A stretch of DNA of 64,000 nucleotides from Mesorhizobium sp. STM 4661 (GTDB taxonomy: Bacteria; Pseudomonadota; Alphaproteobacteria; Rhizobiales; Rhizobiaceae), in the NCBI RefSeq assembly GCF_000359125.1, contig NZ_CAAF010000018.1, positions 1-64,000 on the forward strand, written 5' to 3'. This document shows positions 48,858 to 59,865 of this stretch, piece by piece (position 1 is the first letter of the stretch; each line of letters begins with the position of its first letter). Below the pieces are notes generated by a model. The model did no database searches. It was not told where the DNA came from and worked only from the letters and a program-made list of their open reading frames with translations. The translations under genes and the position numbers were made by a program.

Positions 48858-49745
48858 ATGCCTTCATTAAAAGACCTTCGTAACCGTATCGCCTCGGTCA
48901 AGGCGACGCAGAAGATCACCAAGGCGATGCAGATGGTCGCCGCGGCGAAGCTGCGTCGCGCGCAGGAAGCCGCCGAAGCCGCGCGCCCCTATTCGGAGCG
49001 CATGGGCGCGGTGCTGGCCAACATCACCCAGGCGATCGGCGACGGTGGCGATGCTCCCGCGCTGATGACCGGCACCGGCAAGGACGACGTGCACCTGCTC
49101 GTCGTCTGCACCGCCGAGCGCGGCCTGTGCGGCGGCTTCAATTCGCAGATCGCCCGCCTCGCCCGCGACCATATCCGCAAGCTTCTGGCCGACGGCAAGC
49201 AGGTCAAGATCATCTGCGTCGGCAAGAAGGGCTTCGACATACTGCGCCGCGACTACGCGTCGCTGGTGCTCGACCGCGTCGATCTGCGCGAGGTCAAGAC
49301 GCTGGGCTTCGTCAATGCCGACGCGATCGCCAAGAAGGTGATCAACCTCTTCAACGAGGGCGGCTTCGACATCTGCACGCTGTTCTATTCGCAGTTCAAG
49401 TCGGTGATCAGCCAGATCCCGACGGCGCAGCAGATCATTCCGGCCGGCGTGCCATCGGCCGCCGCCACCGAGACGACGAATGGCGGCAACGCTGTTTATG
49501 AGTATGAGCCGGAGCCGGGCGAAATCCTCTCCGACCTCATTCCGCGCAACATCTCGGTCCAGGTCTTCCGCGCGCTGCTCGAAAATGCAGCTGGCGAGAT
49601 GGGCGCCAAGATGAGCGCCATGGACAATGCGACGCGCAACGCCGGCGACATGATCAACAAACTGTCGATCACCTACAACCGCCAGCGGCAGGCGCAGATC
49701 ACCAAGGAATTGATCGAAATCATTTCGGGCGCCGAAGCGCTCTAG
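48858..49745 (+). CDS. atpG: ATP synthase F1 gamma subunit
   Basis: Central rotor shaft of F1. The 295-residue protein opens [20 protein letters not shown] and ends in the coiled-coil [12 protein letters not shown], as expected. It lies 33 bases after atpA in the same operon. Confidence 0.96.
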   Translation: MPSLKDLRNRIASVKATQKITKAMQMVAAAKLRRAQEAAEAARPYSERMGAVLANITQAIGDGGDAPALMTGTGKDDVHLLVVCTAERGLCGGFNSQIARLARDHIRKLLADGKQVKIICVGKKGFDILRRDYASLVLDRVDLREVKTLGFVNADAIAKKVINLFNEGGFDICTLFYSQFKSVISQIPTAQQIIPAGVPSAAATETTNGGNAVYEYEPEPGEILSDLIPRNISVQVFRALLENAAGEMGAKMSAMDNATRNAGDMINKLSITYNRQRQAQITKELIEIISGAEAL

Positions 49746-51386
<1,641 letters not shown>

Positions 51387-51498
51387 TTTAGGGAATAGGG
51401 AGTAGTCAGTAGTGGGTAGGGAATAGCAGCTGCGTGATGTGGGCCGGTTAGGGCCACTTGCTACTGCCTAGGTCCTATTCCCTACTCACTAAATTGAC
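51387..51498. repeat. Imperfect inverted repeat between atpD and atpC
   Basis: AGTGGGTAGGGAATAG (51411-51426) pairs with CTATTCCCTACTCACT (51475-51490) at 15 of 16 positions. A further TAGGGAATAGGGAGTAG copy starts at 51389. The repeat fills the whole 112-base gap and takes the place where the atpC ribosome site would be. It resembles the short dispersed repeats of mesorhizobia and is an unusual insertion point inside an essential operon. Confidence 0.7.
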
Positions 51499-51906
51499 AT
51501 GGCTGAAGCTTTCCAATTCGAACTTGTCTCGCCGGAGCGCCTGCTTGTCTCCGAGCAGGTCGAGGCCGTCGTTATTCCGGGCGCCGAAGGCGAGATGACC
51601 GTGATGGCGCATCACGCGCCGGTCATGACCACGATCAAGCCGGGCGTCGTCACGGTGAAGACCGCCGTCGGCAAGGAAGAACGCTACGTGGTGTTCGGCG
51701 GCTTTGCCGACATCGTTCCGGCCGGCTGCACGCTGCTCGCCGAATCGGCGGTTGCCGTCGGCGACATCGACCGCGCCGACCTTGCCCGCCGCATCCAGGA
51801 AGCCAAGGAAGACGCCGCCGACGCCAAGGACGACCAGGCCCGCAGCAAGGCCGAGCAGTTCCTTAGCCAGCTCACCACGCTGGAAGGCGCGATCCTGCCG
51901 GCCTGA
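51499..51906 (+). CDS. atpC: ATP synthase F1 epsilon subunit
   Basis: Rotor subunit that regulates F1. The 135 residues start M-A-E-A-F-Q-F-E-L-V-S-P-E-R-L-L and have the beta-sandwich G-A-E-G-E-M-T-V-M-A-H-H-A-P and a C-terminal helical hairpin (about 88-133). No good Shine-Dalgarno precedes the ATG at 51499, because the repeat ends right there. Expression may rely on coupling or on the folded repeat. Confidence 0.94.
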   Translation: MAEAFQFELVSPERLLVSEQVEAVVIPGAEGEMTVMAHHAPVMTTIKPGVVTVKTAVGKEERYVVFGGFADIVPAGCTLLAESAVAVGDIDRADLARRIQEAKEDAADAKDDQARSKAEQFLSQLTTLEGAILPA

Positions 51907-52001
51907 GGCAGGTACTCATCCTGGGGCGAAGCGGAGCGCAGGCCCTGGCACCCATGCTATGACATTGGCGGCGCAGAATGAGCGTTCTGTAGCGATCCTT
52001 C

Positions 52002-52162
52002 GCGCCCCCCCCTCTGTCCTGCCGGACATCTCCCCCACAAGGAGGAGATCGGCAGCTGTGATGCCGGCGCTAATTCGGGAACGTTGGAGATTGGCGAAAG
52101 CCGCAGTGACAGCCAATCTCCCCACCCGTGGGGGAGATGTCCGGCAGGACAGAGGGGGGCGC
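52002..52162. repeat. MITE-like element with about 35-bp inverted ends
   Basis: The left end (from 52002) reads GCGCCCCCCCCTCTGTCCTG then CCGGACATCTCCCCCAC; the right end (52128-52162) is its complement, apart from two bases in the C run. Between them are about 90 bases with no ORF. The arms are almost perfect, so the element is probably recent or under selection. One arm recurs at 30.76 kb. No transposase is present, so a mobile origin is inferred from structure only. Confidence 0.72.
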
Positions 52163-52192
52163 TGTCCCGCCGCCGTCCGGCGCCAGGTCACC

Positions 52193-53677
52193 CTACGGCC
52201 TAGCGCCCGGTATCCCAAGCGCAGCGAGAGCAAGAGCCGGCCCACCCTGCCTGAAATGGACGAGGTGGGTGGCCACGGACTCGATCAGCGGCTGGCGCTC
52301 GGCGTGGTCCTTGGCGAAACCGGCGAGGTCGAATACAGCCGCCACCAACTCGTCCGTCGGCAGGTTCCGGCTGAAAAGCACGGCCAGCGGTACATCCAAC
52401 GGATCGGTGAAATGGTTTTCCGGCAAGGTCTTGCCGCGTGCCTCGCACGCCGCGATCCACGCGGCGATCACCAGCGTCAGATGCTCGGACAGCAAGCCGG
52501 CTTCGGCCCGCTCGATCGCGGATGCGAGGATACGTTGCGGCAGTTTCTGGCTGCCGTCATTGGCAATCTGCGCCGTGCGGTGGGCGAGCGCGGTGTTCGA
52601 AAAGCGCCGGGCGAGCTGCGCGGTGTAGTCTGCCGTGTCGAGCCCTGCGTCCTGCGGCAGTGTCGGGATGGCCTCGGCCCACAATTGGTCGACGAATTGC
52701 CGGATCGCCGGATCGGCGAAGGCGCGGTCGACCGTCGCATGGCCGCTCAACAGGCCGAGATAGGCGATCGCCGAATGCGAGCCGTTGAGCAGCCTGAGCT
52801 TCATGTCCTCGAAGGGTCCGACATCGCCGACCATGGTGACGCCGAACTTTTCCCAGGAAGGCCTGCCGGCCGGGAAATCGTCCTCGATCACCCACTGGCG
52901 GAACGGCTCGGTCATGACCGGCCAGGCGTCCTCGACGCCGAGCTGGTCTGATATCCGCGTCCGGTCGGCATCGGTGGTCGCCGGCACGATGCGATCGACC
53001 ATGCTCGACGGGAATGCGACGGTGTCGGCAATATGGCTTGCGAGACCTGGCTCGCGCAGCGCGGCGAATTCGACCAGCAGCCGGTGCAGCGTCGCGCCAT
53101 TGGCAGGGAGGTTGTCGCAGCAGAGCACAGTGAAGGGCTGAGAGTCGGCGATGCGGCGGCGCGCAAGCGATTCGGCGAGGAAACCATGCGCCGTTTTCGG
53201 CATTTGCGGGTTCGCCAAATCGTGGACGATGTCGGGATGAGCCGCGTCTAGGTCGCCGCCGGCCGCCCGGAGATAAGCCTTTTCGGTAATCGTCAAAGTG
53301 ACGATACGGGTGCGCGGATCGGTCAGTGCGGCCAGCACCGCGCTGGGATTTTCCGGCGCCACCAGCAGTGAGAGGATTGAGCCGACGACGCGCAAGCTTT
53401 CGCCGCCACTGTCCCTGACCGCCAGCGTGTAGAGACCGTCCTGCGGCGCCAGTGCGTCGCGTGTGTCTGCGCTGCGCAGCGAGACGCCGACAATGCCCCA
53501 ATCCGCCTCTCCCGCCGCCAGACAATCATCGACATAAACTGCCTGGTGGGCACGATGGAAGGCGCCGACGCCGAGATGGACAATGCCGGGCGCGACGCGG
53601 GTACGGTCATACGAGGGGACCGCGACCGAAGCCGGCAATGCCTGCCATGTGCTGTTGGAAAGGCGTCTGCTCGTCAT
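52193..53677 (-). CDS. uxuB: Mannitol-dehydrogenase family oxidoreductase, probable fructuronate reductase
   Basis: NAD-dependent polyol dehydrogenase family member of about 494 residues. The Rossmann segment I-V-H-L-G-V-G-A-F-H-R-A-H lies at about 32-44 and the catalytic L-R-L-L-N-G-S-H-S-A in the C-terminal half, which contains the Lys-Asn-His set. Among this family the uronate neighbours favour UxuB, reducing D-fructuronate to D-mannonate. The start at 53677 is preferred because homologs open M-x-x-R-L-S; 53713 is in the same frame. It diverges from uxaC over a shared regulatory gap. Confidence 0.82.
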   Translation of the reverse strand: MTSRRLSNSTWQALPASVAVPSYDRTRVAPGIVHLGVGAFHRAHQAVYVDDCLAAGEADWGIVGVSLRSADTRDALAPQDGLYTLAVRDSGGESLRVVGSILSLLVAPENPSAVLAALTDPRTRIVTLTITEKAYLRAAGGDLDAAHPDIVHDLANPQMPKTAHGFLAESLARRRIADSQPFTVLCCDNLPANGATLHRLLVEFAALREPGLASHIADTVAFPSSMVDRIVPATTDADRTRISDQLGVEDAWPVMTEPFRQWVIEDDFPAGRPSWEKFGVTMVGDVGPFEDMKLRLLNGSHSAIAYLGLLSGHATVDRAFADPAIRQFVDQLWAEAIPTLPQDAGLDTADYTAQLARRFSNTALAHRTAQIANDGSQKLPQRILASAIERAEAGLLSEHLTLVIAAWIAACEARGKTLPENHFTDPLDVPLAVLFSRNLPTDELVAAVFDLAGFAKDHAERQPLIESVATHLVHFRQGGPALALAALGIPGARP

Positions 53678-53784
53678 GGGCGGCGTGTCCAGTTGGATTG
53701 CGCGGATTGTCATAAGGGATGATAGGCGGGCGGCGTAACATCCGGCTCCTTTCCACACAATGGGGCAACCTCACGCGAAGTCAT

Positions 53785-53809
53785 CATACAACAATCCAGT
53801 TTTTGTATG
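53785..53809. promoter_or_regulatory. Candidate operator for the uronate GntR regulator
   Basis: CATACAA (53785-53791) and TTGTATG (53803-53809) form a perfect 7-bp dyad 11 bases apart in the AT-rich divergent gap between uxuB and uxaC. The half site recalls FCD-type GntR boxes that contain T-G-T-A-T. The regulator gene is at 58.2 kb. Binding is inferred. Confidence 0.45.
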
Positions 53810-53858
53810 TTGACATTATTTCTTACCGTCCCTACCGATAGGACCCTGGGAGGCCGAA

Positions 53859-55268
53859 GTGGCAGGATTGACCGATCCGGATCTGCTGTTTGCTGCCGAA
53901 GGGCGCCAGCTTTCGCTCGCCCGCGATCTCTATGCCGGGATCAAGAATCTGCCCATCGTCAGCCCGCATGGCCACACCGATCCGCGCTGGTATGCGCTGG
54001 ACGAGGCGTTTCCCGATCCGGCGCAATTGCTTGTCGTGCCGGATCACTACATTTTCCGCATGCTGTTCAGCCAGGGCGTGCGCCTCGAGGATCTCGGCGT
54101 TTCCAACCTGGACGGCTCGCCGGTGGAAGCCGACGGAAGGACGATCTGGCGGCGCTTTTCCGAGCACTATTATCTGTTTCGCGGCACGCCGACCCGTTTG
54201 TGGCTCGACCATGTGCTTGCCCATCTGTTCGGTATTGAGGAGCCGCTGAACGCGGCGACGGCCGACCGCCACTACGACATGATTGCGAAGCTGCTGCGGT
54301 GGGAGAATTTCCGGCCGCGCGCCCTGTTCGAGCGCTTCGACATCGAGGTCATCGCGACGACTGACGGGGCGCTCGACGATCTCGGATGGCATCAGATGAT
54401 CCGCGACAGCGGCTGGGAAGGCCGCGTCATTCCCACCTATCGGCCGGATGCAGTGATCGATCCCGATTTCGAGGGGTTTTCGGCCAATCTCGACCGGCTT
54501 GGAGAGATCAGCGGCTGCGATACGGGCAACTGGGCCGGTTATCTCGACGCGCATCGCCAGCGGCGCGACTTCTTCAAGAGTTTCGGCGCGACCGCGTCCG
54601 ATCATGGTCATCCTACGGCGGAGACGGCCAACCTGTCGGCTGCCGCCGCCGAGGAGCTCTACAACCGCATTCGCCGCGGTTCGGATGACGAGCGCGAGCG
54701 CAAACTGTTTCGCGCCCAGATGCTGACCGAGATGGCCAAGATGAGCCGCGACGACGGGCTGGTCCTGCAAATCCATCCCGGCTCCTGGCGCAACCATTCG
54801 CCTTCCATGTTTCAGAGATTCGGCCGGGACAAGGGTTTCGATATCCCGACACGGACGGACTATGTGACGGCGCTGAAGCCGCTGCTCGATTGCGTCGGGC
54901 TGGAGCGCGAGCTGACCATCATCCTCTTCACGCTCGACGAGACCAGCTATGCCCGCGAATTGGCACCGCTTGCCGGCGTCTACCCAGCGCTGAAGCTCGG
55001 GCCGGCCTGGTGGTTCCATGACAGCCCGGAAGGCATGCGCCGCTTCCGCGAGATGACCACGGAAACCGCCGGCTTCTACAACACCGTCGGCTTCAACGAC
55101 GACACCCGCGCCTTTCCGTCCATCCCCGCTCGCCACGATGTGGCGCGCCGGGTCGACTGTGCCTATCTGGCCCGCCTCGTCGCCGAGCATCGGCTGCGTG
55201 AAGACGAAGCGCATGAACTGGCAAAGGAACTTGCCTATACGCTTGCGAAAAAAGCTTATCGGCTCTGA
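53859..55268 (+). CDS. uxaC: Glucuronate isomerase
   Basis: Metal-dependent uronate isomerase converting D-glucuronate to D-fructuronate, or galacturonate to tagaturonate. The 469 residues open with S-P-H-G-H-T-D-P-R-W (His pair at 37 and 39) and have the conserved G-P-A-W-W-F-H-D-S and F-N-D-D-T-R-A-F-P-S-I-P-A-R-H-D motifs near the end. Start is GTG at 53859 behind TGGGAGG. It leads a plus-strand operon with the TRAP transporter and Kdu genes. Confidence 0.95.
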   Translation: MAGLTDPDLLFAAEGRQLSLARDLYAGIKNLPIVSPHGHTDPRWYALDEAFPDPAQLLVVPDHYIFRMLFSQGVRLEDLGVSNLDGSPVEADGRTIWRRFSEHYYLFRGTPTRLWLDHVLAHLFGIEEPLNAATADRHYDMIAKLLRWENFRPRALFERFDIEVIATTDGALDDLGWHQMIRDSGWEGRVIPTYRPDAVIDPDFEGFSANLDRLGEISGCDTGNWAGYLDAHRQRRDFFKSFGATASDHGHPTAETANLSAAAAEELYNRIRRGSDDERERKLFRAQMLTEMAKMSRDDGLVLQIHPGSWRNHSPSMFQRFGRDKGFDIPTRTDYVTALKPLLDCVGLERELTIILFTLDETSYARELAPLAGVYPALKLGPAWWFHDSPEGMRRFREMTTETAGFYNTVGFNDDTRAFPSIPARHDVARRVDCAYLARLVAEHRLREDEAHELAKELAYTLAKKAYRL

Positions 55269-55304
55269 AGGGGCGACTCGCCCGCAATGCAAAGGGAGGA
55301 AACC

Positions 55305-56282
55305 ATGTTGCATTTTCCAAGACTGGCGGGAGCTGCGCTGCTTGCCGCCGCACTGATGGCCGGAACGGCAAGCGCCCAGACGGTTCTGCGCTCGTCCGAC
55401 ACGCACCCGGACGGCTATCCGACGGTGGAGGCGGTCAAATATTTCGGCGAGCTTGTGAAGGAGCGTACGGCCGGCCGCTATGCGGTCGAGGTCTATCATT
55501 CCGCGCAGCTCGGTGAGGAAAAGGACACGATCGAGCAGGTGCGCAGCGGCGTGATCGACCTCAACCGCATCTCGATGGCGCCGTTCAACGGGCTCATCCC
55601 CGAAACCACCGTGCCCTCGCTGCCCTACATCTTCCGCTCGGAAGAGCATATGCGCAAGGTTATGGACGGAGCGGTCGGCGACCAGATCGCGGCGGCGTTC
55701 GAACCGGTCGGGCTGGTGCTGCTCGCCTTTTATGATGGCGGCGCGCGCTCCTTCTACAATTCGAAGAAGCCGATCAACTCCTTGGCCGATATGGCCGGCA
55801 TGAAGTTCCGCGTCATCCAGTCCGACATCTTCGTGGACATGGTAGCGGCACTCGGCGCCAACGCGACGCCGATGCCGTATGGCGAGGTGTATTCGGCGAT
55901 CGAGACCGGGGTCATCGACGGCGCGGAAAACAATTTTCCGAGCTACGACACCGCCAAGCATGCGGAAGTCGCCAAGTTCTATTCGCTCGACGAGCACACG
56001 ATGGTGCCGGAAGCCTTCGTCATGGCGAAATCGAGCTGGGACAAGCTGACGCCGGAAGACCAGGCGATCTTCAAGGCGGCCGCCAAGGAAAGCGTTGCCA
56101 GGCAGCGCGAACTGTGGACCGCCAAGGTCAAGGAATCGCGCGCCAAGGTCGAGGCGGCCGGTTCGCAGATCACCAACCCGGACAAGCAGCCCTTCATCGA
56201 CGCGATGGGTCCGGTCTACGAGAAGCACGTCAAGGACGACAAGCTGAAGGCCATGGTCGAGGCCATCAAGGCCGTGCAGTGA
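55305..56282 (+). CDS. dctP: TRAP transporter substrate-binding protein
   Basis: Periplasmic binding protein of a TRAP transporter (DctP family). The 325 residues start with a signal peptide ending A-S-A at about residue 24, and have the signature I-D-G-A-E-N-N-F near 206. Next to uxaC and kduI it most likely binds a uronate or oligouronate. GGGAGGAAA precedes the ATG. Confidence 0.93.
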   Translation: MLHFPRLAGAALLAAALMAGTASAQTVLRSSDTHPDGYPTVEAVKYFGELVKERTAGRYAVEVYHSAQLGEEKDTIEQVRSGVIDLNRISMAPFNGLIPETTVPSLPYIFRSEEHMRKVMDGAVGDQIAAAFEPVGLVLLAFYDGGARSFYNSKKPINSLADMAGMKFRVIQSDIFVDMVAALGANATPMPYGEVYSAIETGVIDGAENNFPSYDTAKHAEVAKFYSLDEHTMVPEAFVMAKSSWDKLTPEDQAIFKAAAKESVARQRELWTAKVKESRAKVEAAGSQITNPDKQPFIDAMGPVYEKHVKDDKLKAMVEAIKAVQ

Positions 56283-56335
56283 TCAAGCGGCGGCGCGGGC
56301 ATTCTCGCGCCGCCATCCTCTTGCGGAGAGAACCT

Positions 56336-56914
56336 GTGACCTCCAGCCCAGAACAGAGACCGTCCCTGTCCGGCGTTGCGGGCATGATGTCGCGCGTCAG
56401 CACGGTGGCGCTGTGGGTCGCCGGCATCGGGCTGGTGCTGATGACCGGCTTCGTCGCCTGGCAGGTGTTCGGCCGCTATGTTCTGAACCGCTCGCCGAAC
56501 TGGACCGAGCAGGGCTCGGTGATGCTGATGAGCTGGTTCATTTTCCTCGGCGCTGCCGTCGGGGTGCGCGAGAACTATCACCTCGGCTTCGACGTTCTGC
56601 TCTACGTGCTGCCGAAGGGCGGCAAGCGCTGGCTGAGGATGATCTCGGACCTGGTCGCGCTCGCCTTCGGCATCGGCATGATCTGGTATGGCAGCCAGCT
56701 GGTCGCACTGACCTGGGGCGCTACCTTGCCGTCGCTCGGCATATCGGGGGGCTGGGACTACGTCCCGCTGGTCGCGGGAGGCGTACTCGTCGTGCTCTTC
56801 ACGCTGGAGCGCATCGTGCTTCGCCTCTCCGGTGCGCCGATCGACGATGTGCTCGATGAACTGCCGCCGGCGGAAGTCGCAGCCGAACTCGACACGGCGA
56901 ACGTGAAGGTCTGA
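56336..56914 (+). CDS. dctQ: TRAP transporter small permease
   Basis: Four-helix DctQ subunit, 192 residues, with hydrophobic segments near 24-45, 62-80, 98-118 and 137-158. The Q-V-F-G-R-Y-V-L-N-R-S-P-N-W-T-E-Q motif of the family is present. The start is GTG at 56336, with GGAGAG upstream. It is followed by dctM 4 bases later. Confidence 0.92.
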   Translation: MTSSPEQRPSLSGVAGMMSRVSTVALWVAGIGLVLMTGFVAWQVFGRYVLNRSPNWTEQGSVMLMSWFIFLGAAVGVRENYHLGFDVLLYVLPKGGKRWLRMISDLVALAFGIGMIWYGSQLVALTWGATLPSLGISGGWDYVPLVAGGVLVVLFTLERIVLRLSGAPIDDVLDELPPAEVAAELDTANVKV

Positions 56915-56918
56915 CGCC

Positions 56919-58199
56919 ATGGAACTCTGGATCCTCTTCGGCGTCTTCACCCTTCTGATGCTTATCGGCACACCGATCGCTTTCTGCCTCGGCGTCGCAA
57001 GCTTTGCCACCGTGCTCTATATGGGCCTGCCGCCGCTCATCGTGTTCCAGCGCCTGAATTCGGGCATGAGCGTCTTTTCGCTGCTGGCCATTCCCTTCTT
57101 CATCTACGCCGGCGACTTGATGGTGCGCGGCGGCATCGCCAGCAAGATCGTTGCCTTCGCCGGCTCGCTCGTCGGCCATTTGCGTGGCGGCCTCGGGCAG
57201 GTCAACATCGCGACCGCTACACTGTTCGGGGGAATTTCGGGCTCCGCGGTGGCCGAGGCAGCGGCGGTAGGCGGCTTGATGATCCCGCAGATGAAGGCGC
57301 GTGGATATGGAGCGGATTACGCCGTCAACGTCACGTCGATGGCAGCGCTGATCGCGCTGCTCCTGCCGCCGTCGCACAACATGATCATCTACTCGATCTC
57401 GGCAGGTGGAAAGATCTCCATCGCCGACCTGTTCACGGCCGGCATCATTCCGGGCCTGCTGTTGGCCCTGTCACTGATGATCACCGCCTATTTCGTGGCG
57501 CGCTCCCGCGGCTATCCGACCGAGCCGTTTCCGGGCTTCACCGCCGTTGCGCATCTCTTCGCTGTCGCCGTGCCCGGCCTGCTGCTGATCGCGATCATCT
57601 TCGGCGGCGTAAGATCGGGCGTTTTCACGGCGACCGAGAGTTCCTGCATCGCCGTCATCTATGCGTTGCTCGTTACTGTCTTCGTTTACCGGCAGATGAC
57701 CTGGGAAAGTTTCGTTCATGCCACCCATGGTGCCGTGCGTACCACGGCCATGGTGCTGCTCATCATCGGCATGGCGGCGTCGTTCTCGTGGTTGATGGCC
57801 TTCCTGAAAGTGCCGGCAGCGCTCATAGCCTCAATGAACGCGATCTCGGACGATCCGCTGATCGTGCTTCTTCTGCTCAACGTCTTGATGCTGTTCCTCG
57901 GCACCTTCATGGACATGGGGCCGACGATCATCATCTGCACGCCGATCTTCCTGCCCGTGGCACAGGCCTACGGCGTCGATCCGGTGCATTTCGGCGTCAT
58001 CATGATCCTCAACTTCGGCATTGGGCTGAATACGCCGCCGGTGGGTGCGGTCCAGTTCGTGGCGTGCGCGGTGGGCAAGATATCCGTCTGGGAGGCGATG
58101 CGCTCGATCTGGCCGTTCTATGGGGCGGGCCTCGTGGTCCTGGGGCTCGTCACATACATTCCGGCGATCTCGCTCTGGCTGCCGAGCGTGTTCAAATAG
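56919..58199 (+). CDS. dctM: TRAP transporter large permease
   Basis: Twelve-helix DctM channel, 426 residues. The conserved start L-W-I-L-F-G-V-F-T-L-L-M-L-I-G-T-P-I-A-F and the G-S-A-V-A-E-A-A-A-V-G-G loop are intact. Together with DctP and DctQ it forms a complete sodium-driven importer, presumably for uronates. Confidence 0.93.
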   Translation: MELWILFGVFTLLMLIGTPIAFCLGVASFATVLYMGLPPLIVFQRLNSGMSVFSLLAIPFFIYAGDLMVRGGIASKIVAFAGSLVGHLRGGLGQVNIATATLFGGISGSAVAEAAAVGGLMIPQMKARGYGADYAVNVTSMAALIALLLPPSHNMIIYSISAGGKISIADLFTAGIIPGLLLALSLMITAYFVARSRGYPTEPFPGFTAVAHLFAVAVPGLLLIAIIFGGVRSGVFTATESSCIAVIYALLVTVFVYRQMTWESFVHATHGAVRTTAMVLLIIGMAASFSWLMAFLKVPAALIASMNAISDDPLIVLLLLNVLMLFLGTFMDMGPTIIICTPIFLPVAQAYGVDPVHFGVIMILNFGIGLNTPPVGAVQFVACAVGKISVWEAMRSIWPFYGAGLVVLGLVTYIPAISLWLPSVFK

Positions 58200-58208
58200 G
58201 GGTTGGCA

Positions 58209-58985
58209 ATGGCATCGGACATGGCGACCAGCCTGAAGGTCGAACGCAAGCCAAAGCTTTCGGAAACCGTGGTTGCGGCGCTTCGAAAGCAGCTGCATGC
58301 GGGCGAGATCCAGCCGGGGCAGAAGCTGCCGACCGAGGGCCAACTGACCGAAACCTTTGGGGTCAGCCGCACCGTCATCCGCGAGGCGCTGGCCAAGCTT
58401 GCCGCCGACGGCCTGGTCGAGCCGCGCCAGGGCGCCGGCGTCTTCGTCACCGAGCATATCTCGACGATGTTCGGCGCGCTGGCCGCCGACATGGGAGCCA
58501 AGGATTCGATCGCGCTCAACGTGCTCGAGGTGCGGCTGGCGATCGAGATCGAATCCGCCGGGCTCGCCGCCATCCGCCGCAACGCCGCGCAGGAAGCCGC
58601 GATCCAGGAAGCCTTCTTCGAGTTCGAGCGGCTGCTGCTCAACAGCGAGCCGACAGGTCCGGCCGACCTTGCCTTCCACCGGGCGATCGCCAGCGCCACC
58701 AACAACCCGTTCTATGTCGAGATGCTCGACGTGCTGGGACGGCGCGCCATCCCTTGCGACGTGACCTCGCCGTGGTCCACCGAACTCGCCCAGTCCGATG
58801 TCTATCAGCGCGGGCTGCAACGCGAGCACCTGGTGATCCTGAACGCGATTTCGGCGGGCGATGCCGAGGCGGCGCGCGAGGCCATGCGCGCGCATCTCAC
58901 CGCCAGCCAGCGGCGCTATAGCAACCGCCTGCACGCACGCCAGGTTTTTTACGCCGACTCGGTCAAGGCCGCGGCAACCGAATGA
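58209..58985 (+). CDS. GntR-family regulator with FCD domain
   Basis: A 258-residue repressor. The winged HTH is at about 18-82 (L-S-E-T-V-V-A-A-L, then F-G-V-S-R-T-V-I-R-E-A-L). The FCD ligand-binding domain follows with metal-type His residues (L-A-F-H-R-A-I-A, E-H-L-V-I). Its place within the uronate operon suggests it represses uxuB and uxaC until an intermediate binds. The ATG at 58209 is taken; a TTG at 58203 is possible. Confidence 0.9.
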   Translation: MASDMATSLKVERKPKLSETVVAALRKQLHAGEIQPGQKLPTEGQLTETFGVSRTVIREALAKLAADGLVEPRQGAGVFVTEHISTMFGALAADMGAKDSIALNVLEVRLAIEIESAGLAAIRRNAAQEAAIQEAFFEFERLLLNSEPTGPADLAFHRAIASATNNPFYVEMLDVLGRRAIPCDVTSPWSTELAQSDVYQRGLQREHLVILNAISAGDAEAAREAMRAHLTASQRRYSNRLHARQVFYADSVKAAATE

Positions 58986-59007
58986 TCCTCTCGAAGTCGG
59001 GGCAGCA

Positions 59008-59865
59008 ATGAATCAGATTCATAATCAAACGGACTTCACATCGCGCTTCGCCATCGACCCTGTTGCCGCAGCGGCGATGGGAACGGACGAGCTTCGTCAC
59101 AATTTCCTGATCGAAGGCCTGTTTCTATCAGGCCGTATCAGCCTGACCTATTCCCATTATGACCGCATGATCGTCGGCGGCGCCATGCCCGCCGAAACAG
59201 CGCTGCCGCTCGAAGCGATCAAGCCGACGGGTACGAAGAATTTTCTCGACCGCCGCGAAATGATCGCCGTCAACATTGGCGGCGCCGGTACGGTGAAGGC
59301 TAGCGGCCAGTCCTACGAATTGCAGGCGCGCGACATGCTCTATCTCGGCATGGGCGCCAGCGATGTGTCGTTCGCTTCCGTGAATCGGGCAGAGCCGGCT
59401 AAATTTTATCTGCTCAGCGCGCCGGCGCATCAGAGCCATCCCAGCCGGGTCATCCGCATCGGCGACGCCAAACGGCTAGATCTCGGCAGCCAGGCGACCT
59501 GCAACGAACGCTCGATCTTCCAGTTCATCCATGCCGAGGGCGTGAAAACCTGCCAACTGGTCGTCGGCATGACGCAACTTGCGCCGGGTTCGGTCTGGAA
59601 CACCATGCCGTGCCACGTGCATGACCGGCGCATGGAGGCCTATCTCTATTTCGATCTGCCGGAAGCGGCGCGCGTGTTCCATTTCATGGGCGAGCCGGAC
59701 GAGACACGCCATCTCGTCATGCGCAACGAGCAGGCGGTGCTGTCGCCAGGCTGGTCGATCCACTCGGGCGCCGGCACCTCCAACTATGCCTTCATCTGGG
59801 CGATGGCCGGCGACAATGTCGACTATACCGATGTCGACCCGGTGGCGATGGAAGAGCTGCGGTGA
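59008..59865 (+). CDS. kduI: 5-dehydro-4-deoxy-D-glucuronate isomerase
   Basis: Isomerises 5-keto-4-deoxyuronate to 3-deoxy-D-glycero-2,5-hexodiulosonate. The 285-residue zinc cupin has the metal motif C-H-V-H-D-R-R-M-E around residue 202 and the conserved F-L-D-R-R-E-M-I start region. It stands at the usual operon place before kduD, overlapping it by 4 bases. Confidence 0.95.
   Translation: MNQIHNQTDFTSRFAIDPVAAAAMGTDELRHNFLIEGLFLSGRISLTYSHYDRMIVGGAMPAETALPLEAIKPTGTKNFLDRREMIAVNIGGAGTVKASGQSYELQARDMLYLGMGASDVSFASVNRAEPAKFYLLSAPAHQSHPSRVIRIGDAKRLDLGSQATCNERSIFQFIHAEGVKTCQLVVGMTQLAPGSVWNTMPCHVHDRRMEAYLYFDLPEAARVFHFMGEPDETRHLVMRNEQAVLSPGWSIHSGAGTSNYAFIWAMAGDNVDYTDVDPVAMEELR

Noticed and set aside
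51907..52192. CRISPR array suggested by repeated CCCCTCTGTCCTG-type words
   Set aside because: There are just two copies, inverted, at the ends of one element; no spacers or direct repeats.
53832..56228. 798-residue minus-strand ORF under uxaC-dctP
   Set aside because: Shadow frame; uxaC and dctP are certain on the other strand.
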